A stretch of 64,000 nt of DNA from NCBI RefSeq assembly GCF_000220395.1, contig NW_004086103.1, positions 21,821 through 85,820 of the forward strand, written 5' to 3'. A program made the position numbers and the translations under genes. The notes under the pieces are model-generated. The model was not told where the DNA came from, ran no database searches, and saw nothing but the letters and a program-made list of their open reading frames with translations. Position 1 is the stretch's first letter; each line of letters begins with the position of its first letter. Positions 26,712 through 40,499 of the stretch are shown in pieces. The stretch comes from Ichthyophthirius multifiliis. Its lineage: Eukaryota > Ciliophora > Oligohymenophorea > Hymenostomatida.

Positions 26712-29700
26712 TCATTTATAATGAATAATTTATCCATTTTCTAAAATAACAATTAATTATTAATCAATAAAGAGAGTTTTAAATACATTACTGTCGTTTT
26801 TTTAAAGATGATAAAAATTAGATTGCACTTATTTATTTTTCATATAAGTAAATCCAACCTCTTTTTTATTTGAACTTAAGAAAGGCAAGAAAAACTATCT
26901 ATTGGCAACTTAAGTGTTACAATATTAGAAAACAATATCGTTTAAATATTACTAAATCATACTATTATTTTCAAACTTAAAGTTTTTATAAATACTGACA
27001 TAAAACTATATAAAAGTTTTCATATTATTAAATATAAGTTGACTATTTTAAGTTTAAATATCAAAATTTAACTCATAATTTTAAATGGTTTTATCCTTAA
27101 TAGGATCATATATTATAAAATTAACAAATTTGGTTGTTTCTTTTTTTTAGTAGAATAAATAGGTCTTATTTCCTATTAAAATTTTATCAATAAATATAGA
27201 TTAGCCTCTAATAGAAATTTATTTAACAATTTTTCTTTAACTCAAATTATAGAATGTAACTCTTGTTTTTTTTGACAACATTTAAACAGCCTTTTATCGA
27301 TTGTCACAAATTACAAGAGTGCTAGAGTTTATCAAAAATATATTTTTAATAATATATTCGTTCTTTATTTATTATTAAAGATTTAATAAATTACATCCAT
27401 TAAGGAAATTAATTTTATATATTTAGATTGTTTTTGTATTGTTAATTTTAGCAATTCTTTACGAATCTAATTAAAATATAGGCAAGTCAATACTATTATA
27501 ATTGATAGACTCATTTTATGATATTTAAATACTTTCTTCTTAGTTACCAAGGCTTTATTCATTTAAGACAGTAAGTTCTTTTTCTTATTTTTTAAAATTC
27601 TAATCACATACGAAATCATTAAACAAATTCTTATTATAATTTTATATTAAATTTAAATTTTATATATATAATTACTTGCATCATTTAGCCTTTTTGATTT
27701 TACTCATAGTATAAATTTTTTTGTTTATCATTTTAGAAAACGGAACTTTTTTTCTATACTTATTCGTTAAATATATTAAAATGAGTTTATTAATGATTAT
27801 TATGAGAATTAAATACATCTTTATGCTAATTATTTTAATGAAATATGTTAGTTTATTAATCATTATTACGAGAAATAATAAAACCTTTTTTCTTTTAACA
27901 TTAATCGAATGTAATATTTTATTAATGAGACTAAATAGACTTTTTTTTCTATTCCATTTATTATTATATACTATTTTATTGGTCATAAGAAAAATTCTAA
28001 TCTTTTTTATTTAATAATTCATTACTTATATTAAATAGATCAGCACTTAGATCTTGAAGAAATTAACGAGGAATATTATAATTATTTTTCTCTACTTATT
28101 AATCAAACCTACTTTATTATGATTATTAGCTGTTGTTACGAATAATAATAGAGTCTTGTTTCTATAGATTATTACTAAATCTATTATTTTATTGATTATT
28201 ATTATTAGTAAGAATAGAATGTCTTTACTATTTTATATTATTTTATTAGTCATTATTTAAATTTTTTTCTCTTAATTGTCTATTTAAATTATCATCAAAT
28301 TCTTTAATCATCTTCTGATGATTATCATTTTATCTTTTCTCACAATATTTATCAAAATTACCTTATTTATACTTATCATTAATACTATTGGAATCTTGCT
28401 TTTCAGCTTATTTATTAAAAATACTATCTTATTGATTACTATCTTGTGAATTAATAGAATTAATTTAGTCAATTTTTTGATTTTATTATTGGTTATTATT
28501 ATTATGAGAATTAATATTATTCTTTTTCTATAGATTATTATTAAATCTATTATTTTATTGATTATTATTCCTACGAAGAATAGAATATATTTACTATATA
28601 TATTTATTATTTATATTATTTTATTAGTCACTATTTAAATTTTTTTCTCTTAATTGTCTATTTAAATTATCATCAAATTCTTTAATCATCTTCTGATGAT
28701 TATCATTTTATCTTTTCTCACAATATTTATCAAAATTACCTTATTTATACTTATCATTAATACTATTGGAATCTTGCTTTTCAGCTTATTTATTAAAAAT
28801 ACTATCTTATTGATTACTATCTTGTGAATTAATAGAATTTTTTTAGTCAAATTTTTTATTTTATTATTGATTATTATTATTATGTGAATTAATAGAATCT
28901 TTATTTTCATCTTATTTTTTAAATAAACTAAATTTAGATTATTACTAGTTCTAATTATAGCTAGTTGAATCTTTTTTTTAAACTTATATACTAAATAGAC
29001 TATTTTATTGAAAATCATCTTATTTTTTCTATACAAATTCATCAAATTTATTATTTTATTATTGTTGATTATCATGAGAATTAATATTATTTATTATATT
29101 ATCTTATTTATCAAATATATTAATATAAGGAGAAGATTATTTATTATTCACACTATGTTTATTGCTATCGTTTCCTTGTATTTATTTATCAAATATATTA
29201 ATTTATTAATTATTATGAGAATTAATAGAATTTTTTCTATCGTCTTATTTTTTAAATAAACTAAATTTATTTTATTTCGAATTCTAATGAGAACTATTAT
29301 ATGAGTCTTTTTTTTCAGATTATTTATTGATTATAATATTATCAATTTAACTAATTAAATATTTTTATTATGCAAGTCTATCAAGTTTATTAATTTATTA
29401 TTAATGATTATCATTAGAATTAATAGAGCCTTAATTATTGTCTTGTCTTTTAAATATATTAATGTGAGGTTTTTGTTGATTTTCATTAGAACTGATAGGG
29501 ACTTTGTTCTCGCCATAACTATTAAATATACTATTTATTTTATTGCTATCATTATTAGAATTAATAAAGTCTTTTTTCATTACATATTCATCAAGTGTTT
29601 TATTTTACTAATTATTATAACTAGAATTAATAATAAGGCTTAATTTATTATCTTATTTATTAAATGTATTAAAGTTAACTTATTAACGATTCCCTTTAGG

Positions 29701-30840
29701 GCTATTGTAACTAATTTTATCAACTTATTAATTAATGTTATCTTATTTGCTATTTTAATTAGAATATTAATTAAATATGTTTATATTAGGTTATTGAAAA
29801 TCATCAGTAGAATTTCTTTATTCCTCTTATCTATTAAATATAGTAAAATTTGTTTATTAAAGATTTCTTTATGTAATATTTTAATCATCTTAATCAAATT
29901 TTTTATTATGAAAAATATTATTTTAATTTTGTTGATTATTGTTATGAAAATAAATAGAATTTTTTTTCTTACTTTATCTATTAAATATATTAAAGTGGTG
30001 GTTTTATTAACTGTTTTTGTGAGGACTAATTATTGGTTCTATTTATAATTCAGTTCTTCCATAAAAAGTATCTTATAAAAGGATATCATTATTTGTTTTG
30101 CCAATATATACTCTTTAAGAGTACATTTTAACAATATATTTATCAATAATATCATATAAAGCAATGCATAATCCAAAAGTCTTATTACTAAAACCAATAA
30201 GTATATATTTAGTATTTAAAGGAATAACATTATACAATATGTCTATTTTTCTATGCATTAATGCATTATAATATTCAGGTTTAAGTTAAAAGTTTATGAA
30301 TTTATTTAAAGGAAAAAATTATTAATTATTTTATTAAAATTATGTTTCCATTTAAAAAATAAAATTTTTAGAAATATCTATTAACTTTTTATTAATATAT
30401 AATTTAATACAATTAATGATTTATTATTATGATTAAGATTATTAATCCTCTAAATTTATATCTTTCTTAAAAAATCTACTTAAATGTTATTAATATTTAT
30501 CCCCATATTCTTACTTAAGTATTTATATATTGGATTAAAGGATTTCATTTTCCTTAAAAATTTTATATTCAAAAGCGAAATCAAAAAACTCTTTCTTTAT
30601 TGTTTCTTGATCAAGTAATAGATGATTACAATGATTCTATTTAATACATTCTCCACATAGTAAATATTTAGGTTTATTTTGATTTGTTTAAATATTACAT
30701 AGAGAATTTAAACACATATATTTAGATATTTAAGAATGATTATCACAAGAAACTTCCGACTAGCATATAAAAAATAAATATAGGTCAGAAACTATTTTAA
30801 ATTTTAAAGATTATATGTCTTTTTTAAATAAATTATTCAT
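26712..30840 (-). CDS. Giant Asn/Gln-rich protein with B-box-like N-terminus and propeller-like C-terminus
   Basis: ATG 30838-30840 to TGA 26712-26714. Exons 27676-30840 (1055 codons) and 26712-27629 (306 codons) are joined by a 46-nt GT...AG intron, both exact multiples of three, giving 1360 residues. Residues about 30-80 hold a B-box-like cluster (CDNHSQ, YMCLNSLC, YLLCGECIKQNHCNH). Residues about 270-1050 are low-complexity, built on a degenerate phrase like SINSHNNNQQ followed by a short F-N-x-x-x-Q or F-D-K-Q element, rich in Asn, Gln, Lys, Asp and Ser. The last 300 residues return to normal composition with strand-rich segments (SSTLVICDNRQK, RVTFYNLSQRKIVKQISI, FVNFIIYDPIKDKTIQ) that look like propeller blades. 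The long open frames that the plus strand shows here under the standard code are shadows of this gene. The same end-domain pairing (B-box, propeller) as the neighbouring kinase fusion suggests a related scaffold family. Function unknown. Confidence 0.88.
28160..28885 (-). repeat. In-frame tandem duplication of about 0.37 kb inside the Asn/Gln-rich gene
   Basis: Two copies, about 28160-28490 and 28528-28885. Matching points are offset by 366 to 378 bases, both multiples of three, the difference being a 12-base insertion. Over more than 200 bases (from about 28259 and 28637) the copies are nearly identical. The encoded unit of about 122-126 residues includes YCEKRQNDNHQKMIKEFDDN, the only non-low-complexity segment of the repeat region. 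Confidence 0.9.
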
Positions 30841-31893
30841 TTTTTTTGTTTAAAAATATTTTGTTTTATTATTATTAAATTATAATTATGATTATAAATT
30901 TCATTTTATTTTAATAATTAATAAATAAGATTTAGTAGACTATAAATTTATTTATTTTTTATTATTATTAGAGAAAAAAAAAATAGAATAAAAAAAAAAA
31001 AAAATTAGAAAAAAAAAAAAAAAAACAATTTAAAAAAAAAAAAAAAAAAAAAAATTTTTAGAAAAAAAAATAAAAAAATTTTAGAAAAATAAAAAATTTA
31101 GAAAAATAAAAAATTTTAGAAAAAAAAAAAAAATTAGAAAAAAAAATAAAAAATTTAGCTTTAATTAGTAAATAAGAAAAAAAAACAATAAAAAATTAAT
31201 AATAATTTTTTAATTATTTATTAAAAAAAAAACAATATAATATATAAAAATAAAAATTTATTTAATTTTTTTTGTTTTTTTTGTTTTTTTAAATAAATTA
31301 TATAGATGCTTATTTTTATTACAAAATAAAATATATTATTTATATTAAAAACAATAATTAATAAATTATAAATTTATTTCTTTTTTAACAATACAATTAT
31401 AATATTCGTAGATTAAAGGATTAATATATTTATTGGAATATCAAATTTTCTATAATTTATAATCAATATAATATATAATTTATTTATTTATAAATGCTTA
31501 GCAAATTTTTATATTTAATTTATATTGATTATTGCTATTTTAGTATTTATTTATTACATTTTATATTTATTTTAGGGTAATAAAAATGAGATATTCATAA
31601 AATCGGTATTTAATTTCATAAATAATAATAATTTTATTATATAACTATCATTTACATAATAAATAATTAATTAATATAATTTTTTATATTTAAGTTATAA
31701 ATATATTTTTTTGTTTTAATAAAATAGAAGAAAATTTACTTTTATAAACAATTATTTTAAAATTTACAAAAAATAAAATATTAAAAACCTATTAAAATTT
31801 TAAACAATAAAATTAATTTAATTTTTATTAATAAAATATATATATTATATATATATATATTTTATTTTATAAGTTTTTAAATAAAATTAAAAA
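30841..31893. other. A-rich spacer between divergent giant genes
   Basis: Contains the promoters of the two large genes. Dominated on the plus strand by A runs (30970-31160) and otherwise featureless. Confidence 0.55.
30970..31165. repeat. Poly-A / TTTTAGAAAAA-type minisatellite
   Basis: Long A runs broken at irregular 12-25 base spacing by TTAG or TTTTAG, for example AATTTTAGAAAAATAAAAAA recurring several times. Strongly strand-asymmetric: the plus strand is almost all A. It lies in the intergenic region upstream of the minus-strand giant gene. Confidence 0.8.
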
Positions 31894-34800
31894 ATGAAAC
31901 AAGAATAATAAATATTTTAATAAGAATAAATATCTATTATATCTATAAATGAAAATAAATCTTTTTACTTCAATTAAGATTCATTCGAAATTCAAAATAA
32001 ATTAGATATGTTAATATAAAACTAAAAAAACATTACATTTCTTTTAAATTCTTCAGATTTTATTTAATAGTTAAAAAGTCTTCTATTTTCCTTAAGAGAT
32101 TAATATGCCAATAATAATGAAAATGGAGAATATTTATGGTTTGTACAAATGATTAAATGTCAATTAATCTAAAACATTATATTAATTAATTAAAATTAAA
32201 GTCAATAAGCATTAGAGTTTTTATTGAATTTGAATTAATAAATAAAGATTAAAAAGTCTTTAGAATTATAATTGGAATAAAGTAATGAAATTTATATAAA
32301 ATTTTTATTCTAAATATGCTAGTTACATATAAATATAAATTAAATTGAATAAATAGAAGAATATGCACTAAAATGTGTAAATATTTTAACAAAAAAAACA
32401 TCGGAAAACAATTAAATTAAACTTTGGTATTCATGTGATAAAAACATTTAAATGACTTTACTTTGTTATAAATATTTAATATAAATTTATAATAAAACTT
32501 AGCCTTAAAAATGTCAGTTTATGCAAAATAATTATTTAAGACTTCAAAAACAGTTTAAAAACTAAAATGAAATAAATTTTAATGATAAATATTTTTTTCC
32601 AAAGATTTTATAAAAAATAAAAAATAAAAAAATGGTTTTTCAAAAATAAAATAATTTTAAGAAATATAAAAAACTTGCGAAGATAGTACAAATGTTAAAA
32701 ATGTAATATTTACAAAATATAATAATAATTTTTTCGAATAAGAAACGGATACATAATATACCAATACAAATTAATAAATTAAATCTCAGTCATTGAATTA
32801 ATAAAACATTAATAAAGATTAGTATAAGACACCAACTTTTATAAGAAGAATAATATTTAAGCATTAAGACTAAGCAAATAAGAGAATAACATCGGAAAAT
32901 AAAAATTCGGACTCGAATTCGAATTTCAGAAAAAAGAAATTATAAAAAGTATTTAATTTCTATTTTAATCATAAAGAATAAAAAAAAAAAAAAAATTTTA
33001 AAGAATAATTTAATTCAAGTTTATTTTCTGATGCTTAGAATTTATAATTAAGGACGGAATTTAGTAATAATACTTAATCTTCAAAACGTGAGTTTGACTT
33101 TTAAAATGCATTAATAAATAAATAACCAATAGGAGGAGGATTTATGAATATTTAATAAAAATAAATAGATTTGATTTAATAAAATATAGATTTGAAAAAA
33201 GTCCTATAGAAATAAATTAAAATGAAAATGATTGATAAAAATTATGGAATGGAAAAAAATAAAATAGCAAAATGTAAATAAGTAAAGGAATATATTGAAG
33301 AAATAAAAAACACTTTTAAAAATAATTAAAATAAATATAATTTAGAATAATTTTAAAACAATGTTATTATTGAAGATTTTATTTTAAAAAGGCCATAAAA
33401 TATAAATGAAATAAGTTTATAAAATTAAAATAAAAGTAATTAAAAAAGCTAATAAATAAAATTATAAAAATAATAAGAGTGTAATAATTAAATAAATTAA
33501 AATAAATAATAAAATTTAAAATTAGAATAAGATAATAATAATAATAATGAAAAAAAATAACAAATTATTAATAGAAATATTGCATAAACCAAAATAAAAG
33601 CATTTAAATAAAAGATTATATAATCATAAAAAACATAAAAAAACTAATTATATAAAAAAAATCATTAAAATTTGTAAATTTAATAATAATAAGTATAACT
33701 TTAATAAAAATCATAATAGTAGTAAATATAAATAAATTAATAATAACAATTATAAATCTTATAATACTAATAGAATTAAAATAATATATAAATGTTAGAA
33801 CATAATAATAATCATAAAAACGAATTAGGTTCAATTTAAAATAATAAAAAATTAGTTGTTTTTTAAGAAAATTCTATAAATGACTTTATTTTAAATAATA
33901 AACCAGATTAAAAGCATAAAAGTGTAATGTATGTAACAAATAACAACAATGTTGTTAACTAAAAACCTTTTTTTAAAAGATAATCTTTTCATATAAATAC
34001 AATAATTGATGATATAGATACTATAAGTACTATAAGAAATAAAAATTAATCGTATAATAAAACAAATAATTAATATACAATAAATAATATTACTAGCTCT
34101 AGTATTAATAACAATTAAAACAATTCTAAAATTACTTCTTTAAATTAGATTTCTTAATAATAATTGTTAAGTTTTACAGAATTAAAGCAAACAAAATAGA
34201 ATTTTATATTTAAAAAATCTTACACAAATTTAACTGATGACTATTATAATAAATATGATAAAATTAATTTATTTAAGGTAAGATTATTAAAATAAATACA
34301 TATAGTATTATATTTAAATAAAAAAAATATAGAAAAAACAAGAAATCTAAATTTATGATAGATATTTAAAAGCCGTAATTGTAATATAGAACTTTTGGAG
34401 AAAGTACAAATTAAAAATAAAATAAAATATTATTAAATAATTTTAATATAATTGAAAATAAACAGAAAGTAATAAAAAAGACTTAGAAATTAATTTAATT
34501 ATTAATAATCTAAAAGTAATAAAATTATATAAAAACTAATAAATTTCTTTTATAATATAAATAATTAGTATCTAGTTTTTTTGATAATGTAAAATATAAT
34601 AAATTAAGCTTAGAAAAGTATAATAAGATTTAAAATATAAATAGTGAATTATAAAAATCAGAAAAATGCATAGATAATGATAATCCTTTAAAATAAGGTG
34701 TATATAAAATTACAATATAAAATTTATCAAATAAACCAGTGTATTTATTTTAAGAAAAAACAGAATTAATTAAAAATAAAATTCATAGTTTATAAAACAT

Positions 34801-37800
34801 GAAGTTTATTCCTATATCATATTTTAAGTTAATTTTTATATTTATATAAAAATTAATTTTTATATAAATATAGAGTTTTACATTTAAAATAAAACATCAT
34901 AAACTCATTAGTGAAAATTAATCTATAAAATATAATAATTAGTTAATAATAAAATTTACTTTATAAAATTGATCTAATGATTTAATTACATGTTTAATAT
35001 AATTAAGTTTTTTATATTCCTTTATAATTATTTAATATTGACTTAAATTAATAAAATTTACTTGAAATAAAAACATAAAACTAATTTTTAAATTTTGCTA
35101 TTTAACTTTATCTGCAATAGCAAAAATTGGATAGTATATTTAATAAGTATAAAAAGGATTTTTTTTAATAAATAATAATTAATTTGTAATAAGCTTAAAT
35201 TTCAAATACTGAATTAGAATTTTAAGAAAGTTCTTTTTAATTAACTGCTTTTTATTTAATGACATTTTATAAATATTCAAAATAGATAAATGGAAATGTT
35301 TTAAAACCTTTAAATATAAATGATAAAGAAAATTTAGAAGAATATATTCAAAATAGACAAAACATAAAAAATTATAAAAGATAATAATTAATAATCTAAA
35401 AAAGAAAAAAGAAAAAGAAAAATGAAATAAAATTAATAAAAATAGTAATTATAAATTTAAATATTTAATTATATTATTATATATAATAATAGGAAAATCA
35501 AATATAATATCTTTTAGATACGACTAACTAAAATAATATTAAATTTAAAAAGAAAAAAAAAGAATATATATAGATAGTTAAAAATTAATCCTTTTTAGAA
35601 AAATCATATACTTTTTTAAGGATTTTTAAAAAAATAACACATATTCCTTATGTGTTAAGTTAAAATAAATTTTGAAAAAGAATCATAATAATATTTAACC
35701 TAAAATAGTTTATATAAAAGTTCAAAGTAAATTAAAATATATAAAAATAAAAAAGAAATTTGATTTAAAAATAAAAAGAATAATAATATAACTTTAAATC
35801 TTTAATGATGTATAATCTAATTGGAATAGTATTATAAATTTAACCTTTAAATAATTCTAAAGATGGATTTTAGGATAAGAAAGTTTTTAATTTAAAACAT
35901 TTTATAAAAATGTTGGGTTTACAAAATATTAAATTGAATAAATTTATAAAAATATAAATAAATTAATATTTTTCAAAAATTCTTAAGCTTAAATACTCTT
36001 TTATTAAACTGAATCTTATTCTAAAGAAAAAAATATTTTTAATAGAAATAAATCTTATGTAAAAAATTATATAATTTAGAACCAAATTTATTTTGAAAAA
36101 AGTTTAAAAGAATTGTTTAATATAATTTAAATATAAAATAATAATATAGAAAATATATTTTATGAATAATAAATTTCAAAAGAATAGAAAAGATAAGAAA
36201 GATTATAAAAATTTATTTCAAAATAATTTGAAGAAAATAATTTTTTAAGTAATAATTTAATTAAAAACAGTTTTAAAATCTAAAAGAATAATTAATTTTA
36301 GATTAAATAAATAGATAATTTGTTATAAAATGAAGCTTTTTTATGCTATATAGAAAATATATATTCAAATAGTTTAAATTACAATAAAAATATATTGAGA
36401 CTAAAAGATTATAATACAATATATTCTTCTAAACTAGAAAATCAAAACAAATATATATTTACAAATAAAAATAAAATAAAAATAATATAAATTAATAATA
36501 ATGAATTATAATTAGTTATATTTAATAACAAAATTGACTAAACAAAATAAATTTCTAAAATATAAATAAACTGCGAATAATCAATATAGAAAATAAAAAA
36601 TGCTTTATATTTTTAAACTGAATTAAACGATGAATAATAAAAATATATGCAATCATTTTTAATAAATAAGTTATTTTAAACTAAAAATAAAATGAATTGC
36701 TTTACTTTATAAATTTTGCCTTTTTTTAAAAAAATATAAAATTATGATAAAATAAATAATAATTAAATTACTAATAATTATTTGGTATAATTTAATGATA
36801 AATTTAATTTATTAATGGAAAGATTAAAATATAATAACATTTCATAATAGCTAGAAAAATAAGACTATGACTAATTATCAGTATATATAAAACTATTACT
36901 TATAAATTAACATTTAGATGTATATTCAGAACAAGAAAAAATAAAAAATATATATTTTGAAACTATTATTGTTAAATTTTTTAACAAAATTAATTTAGAG
37001 AAATATGTAATAGAAGCGATTTGTTATAGAACAAAAATTAAGAATAATTTGATGCCAACACTTTATATATTATATACATTTTAGCCTATAAATAAATAAA
37101 AAACTTAATTAAATAAATTATTAATAAATATTTGCGATATATAAGGAATTTTAGGGGATAAATATGATTTTAATTATTGTTTTTCCAAAAAAGCTATATT
37201 AAAAATTAGTTAAAAAATATTCCAAAAATTAGTAAAAGTTAATTCTAATTCATACTTTACTTTTAAAATACCTCTCAAAAAAATTTATCTTTAATTAAAA
37301 TATGAATATAGATATACTATGCTATAGAACTAATATGAATCAAATGTAAAATAATATTAAAATATATTTTTATATAAAATATAGACTTAATACAAACTTT
37401 AATAATATTCTTAGATATATAATTTGGGATATATGAGTTGTTTTAATATTAATTAAATGTATGATTAAGTAATTACTAAAGTGATATGTATAATTAATAA
37501 AACATATTGTATTGCAATAATAAAATATTACTTTTAATTTGATTTTTATTAAATTATATTGTATTTTCCACTTTATACAAGAAAATACTCAATTCATATG
37601 CATTTTTAAGAATTTGTTAAATTTAAAAAAGAATTCATTAATGAAATTGTTTCTTTTAGATTTTAGGGTTAATAATAATAAAATGAAAATAATTAAAGTT
37701 AAATTTAATACTTTCAAGACGTGATAAAATAAAATAACTTAGATAATAGTCATTAGATAGTAATTAATATTTTTATTTTATTTTTTTCTAATTTTTCATG

Positions 37801-38866
37801 CATTTTTAAATAATTTTAGGTTTGGTAAAATTTGATTAAAAATTTTTAAATAATTTTTGATTGTAAAGGCCAACTTATCTTTTAACTAGATAATTATAAG
37901 AATATTTTAAATGAATAAATATATATATAAGATATCAGTATACCTGGGAATGATAATATTTTATTATAAATATTTATATAAAGTGAAAAATAATAAGTAA
38001 AAAATCAAATTACAGAAAATAAACTCATAAATTATTCAGAATCAAATTAATATAATCTACTTATTAGTCTAAGCTTTTATAAAAAACTTAATTAGTATAA
38101 AGAAAAAATAAATTTAAGAAATTTATTATACACCTATTATTCAGAAAATAATGACATTTTATTAAAAGAGTTAAAATTAGTTTATGGAAATAAAAAATAA
38201 ATAATAAATAATGATTATTAAAGTCTATATTAAGCAAACTATATTAATTAAATAAATTTGCCTTAATATGTAAAATAAATAGAAGATAAATACTATGTAA
38301 TTTTCGAAAATAATAAATAAATAAGTTTAGATAATATCCTTAATAGTTTAGATTTTTCTTATTGTTAAATACAAATTATATTAAAAAATTTAGCATTAAA
38401 GATATAAAATAATTACTAATAACTATTCTTAAATTAAAATAATTTTCAAAGAAAATAAACAAATATATAAATAAATATGTAAAATTTATTAAATTAAGAT
38501 GTAATTAAATAATCGGAAATAAATAAAGAAAAAATGAAAATAAATTCAAAATTTAATATCAATAAAATTATTAAATTTTAAAATAATAAATATATATTAC
38601 TTTTTAGAAAACTATTTACGAGAAAACCTTTGTAGATTCTGTGTATTATATATTAACCTTAATAATATAATATCATTTTCACTATTTAAAATAATTACAA
38701 TTGTAAATATATTAAGAAAAAATACAATTTGAATTAAATAGAATATTCAGTCCCTAATGTTAAATAAATGATAAGTAATAATTTATATAATTAATTAGGA
38801 GAAAGATTATTTTTATAGTACAAAAATAGACTTTTATTAATATCTTATAAAGAGTTAAGTGATTGA
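31894..38866 (+). CDS. Very large Asn/Gln/Lys-rich protein with an IQ motif (one gene, possibly two)
   Basis: ATG 31894-31896 (MKQEQQIFQQEQISIIS) to TGA 38864-38866. Nearly 7 kb that can be followed in the ciliate code with short introns. Segments of normal composition alternate with Asn/Gln/Lys-rich linkers: early helical repeats (LWFVQMIKCQLIQNI), an Asn-rich middle, and a C-terminal third of about 800 residues with mixed composition (for example EAICYRTKIKNNLMPTLYIL and QYSLRLFRKLFTRKP-like stretches). After a 55-nt GTAAG...TATAG intron candidate (34280-34334) the spliced frame gives VIVIQNFWRKYKLKIKQ, a good calmodulin-binding IQ motif, but soon meets TGA at 34453-34455. The unspliced frame stays open into the downstream coding region. 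Another clear intron is 34829-34876. At least two other frame changes (near 32600 and 35670) are unexplained. Boundaries between possible separate genes are therefore not settled. Function unknown. Confidence 0.6.
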
Positions 38867-38869
38867 AAG

Positions 38870-39700
38870 ATATCATAAAAATATATTTTAAAAATAAAAC
38901 TAATGTAAAATTATATAACTCTATTTATACTGATATATTATAATATTAATATAGTTTTATTTTAATTGTTTTTAATAATTATATTATAAATAATTATATT
39001 TTTTTTATTTTTTTCTAAAAATATTGATATAAGTAATAAATAAATACACAATCAAAGGAAATATTAACATAAATTAATATTAAAATAATAATTAAAACAA
39101 AACAAAACAAAAATTGTACTTTTTAAAAAATTAAGTATATTAATTATAAGTTATATTCAAACAAAATAAATTATTTAAAAATTAGTTATAATTATACACT
39201 ATTAGTAAGTAAAAATATATAATTAATATTTGAAAACAAATTAAAAAAAACCATTTTATTTTTATTGATAATTCGAAAATAAATAAAAAATATCATTATA
39301 TATTAAATTTAATATTTAAATAAAAGTTATATAATAAAAATTAATTTTAGATAATTATTTTTTTATAAATATATTAAAAAAAGTATTTATTAAAATAAAA
39401 ATTATTCAAAAGCTATTAGATGAATATTCAAATTTTACAACAATAATTAAGGGTCAAATAATATTAATAATTTTTATAAATTAACACATATTTTAAATAA
39501 AAAAATGTATTTAATTTATAGTTTATTTAAATTAATTTTTTATATAAAATTATTTTAAAATATGAATATGTAAAATTATAATATATAATAAACACATATA
39601 TTAATTTATATTTAATAATTATCATATTATTATTTCTTCTTTCTTAATATTATTTCAAATTCCAATTATAATAATTATATCGAAAATCTTATTATAGATC
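38870..39700. other. AT-rich spacer between convergent genes
   Basis: Nothing recognisable. Confidence 0.5.
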
Positions 39701-39702
39701 AT

Positions 39703-40498
39703 TCATTACTTATTTTTTTTTATATATATTTTTAAACTTTATGAACATATTAATATCCTATACAGTTGTTGTAATTTGCCATATTTAATTATTTTTCTTA
39801 TAGTATTATTAACTATAAATTATATAAAAGCCTTAATTAATTTAGCACGTTGAATTTTTTTTTATTGAGCTGTTAACTATACTTGAATTTCAATATTTAA
39901 AATTTCTAAAGGCATTTTACGATTCTCTTGCGTTTTCTAGAAATGAAGTTATTATTTATTTTCTAAAATAAAATATTATAATGTTAATGAATAAAATAAT
40001 AACCTTAAGAATTATTTACTTTATAATTTTAAAATGAGATTATTTTTTTAAATTAATAACTCTATATATGGAAGTTTTTATATAGTATTTTTAAAATATA
40101 GTAATATATCAGCATTCTATTCAAATTATGGAATATTAAAAGTATTTTTTAATTTATTTATTTGGTCTCTTTTTTTCTAACTAATAATTTATATAAGAAA
40201 TAACTTTATTTTAAGGGACATTATTCTATTCTATAATGTGTTTTAATGTCTAACATTTAAATAGTTGACTAAATTTTAAATATATAGCCATATATTCAGT
40301 TTATATAAAGGATTATGATAGTTTTATAAATCTTATTGTTATTAGAGATATATTGCTCAAGTTTTCAGATTCAATATTACTATTTATTTGATTAATTAAT
40401 GTTTTATAGTTAAAACATTAGTGCTGTATTTAGGGTAATTATAGTGCCTTTTAACAATCTAAATTCAGTTGTTTTATAATTTATTGTTTTATTATCAT
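39703..40498 (-). CDS. Hypothetical helical protein of about 260 residues
   Basis: ATG 40496-40498 (MIIKQQIIKQLNLDCQKA) to TGA 39703-39705. Coding-like composition throughout, with segments KTLINQINSNIESENLSNI, TEYMAIYLKFSQLFKCQTLK, NADILLYFKNTIQKLPYIEL and, near the C-terminus, QRAKLIKAFIQFIVNNTIRK. Predicted mostly alpha-helical and basic at the end. The frame shifts once near 40157-40162, within an A6/T6 run, where one extra base would keep the frame open. No recognised domain. Convergent with the giant IQ gene. Confidence 0.62.
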
Positions 40499-40499
40499 G

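Noticed and set aside
27721-28014. Long hydrophobic-looking plus-strand frames at 27721-28014, 29008-29259, 29404-29643 and 29794-30048
   Set aside because: They are antisense shadows of the Asn/Gln-rich gene: Asn and Gln codons read backwards give Ile/Leu/Tyr. The minus-strand frame is continuous over 3165 bases.
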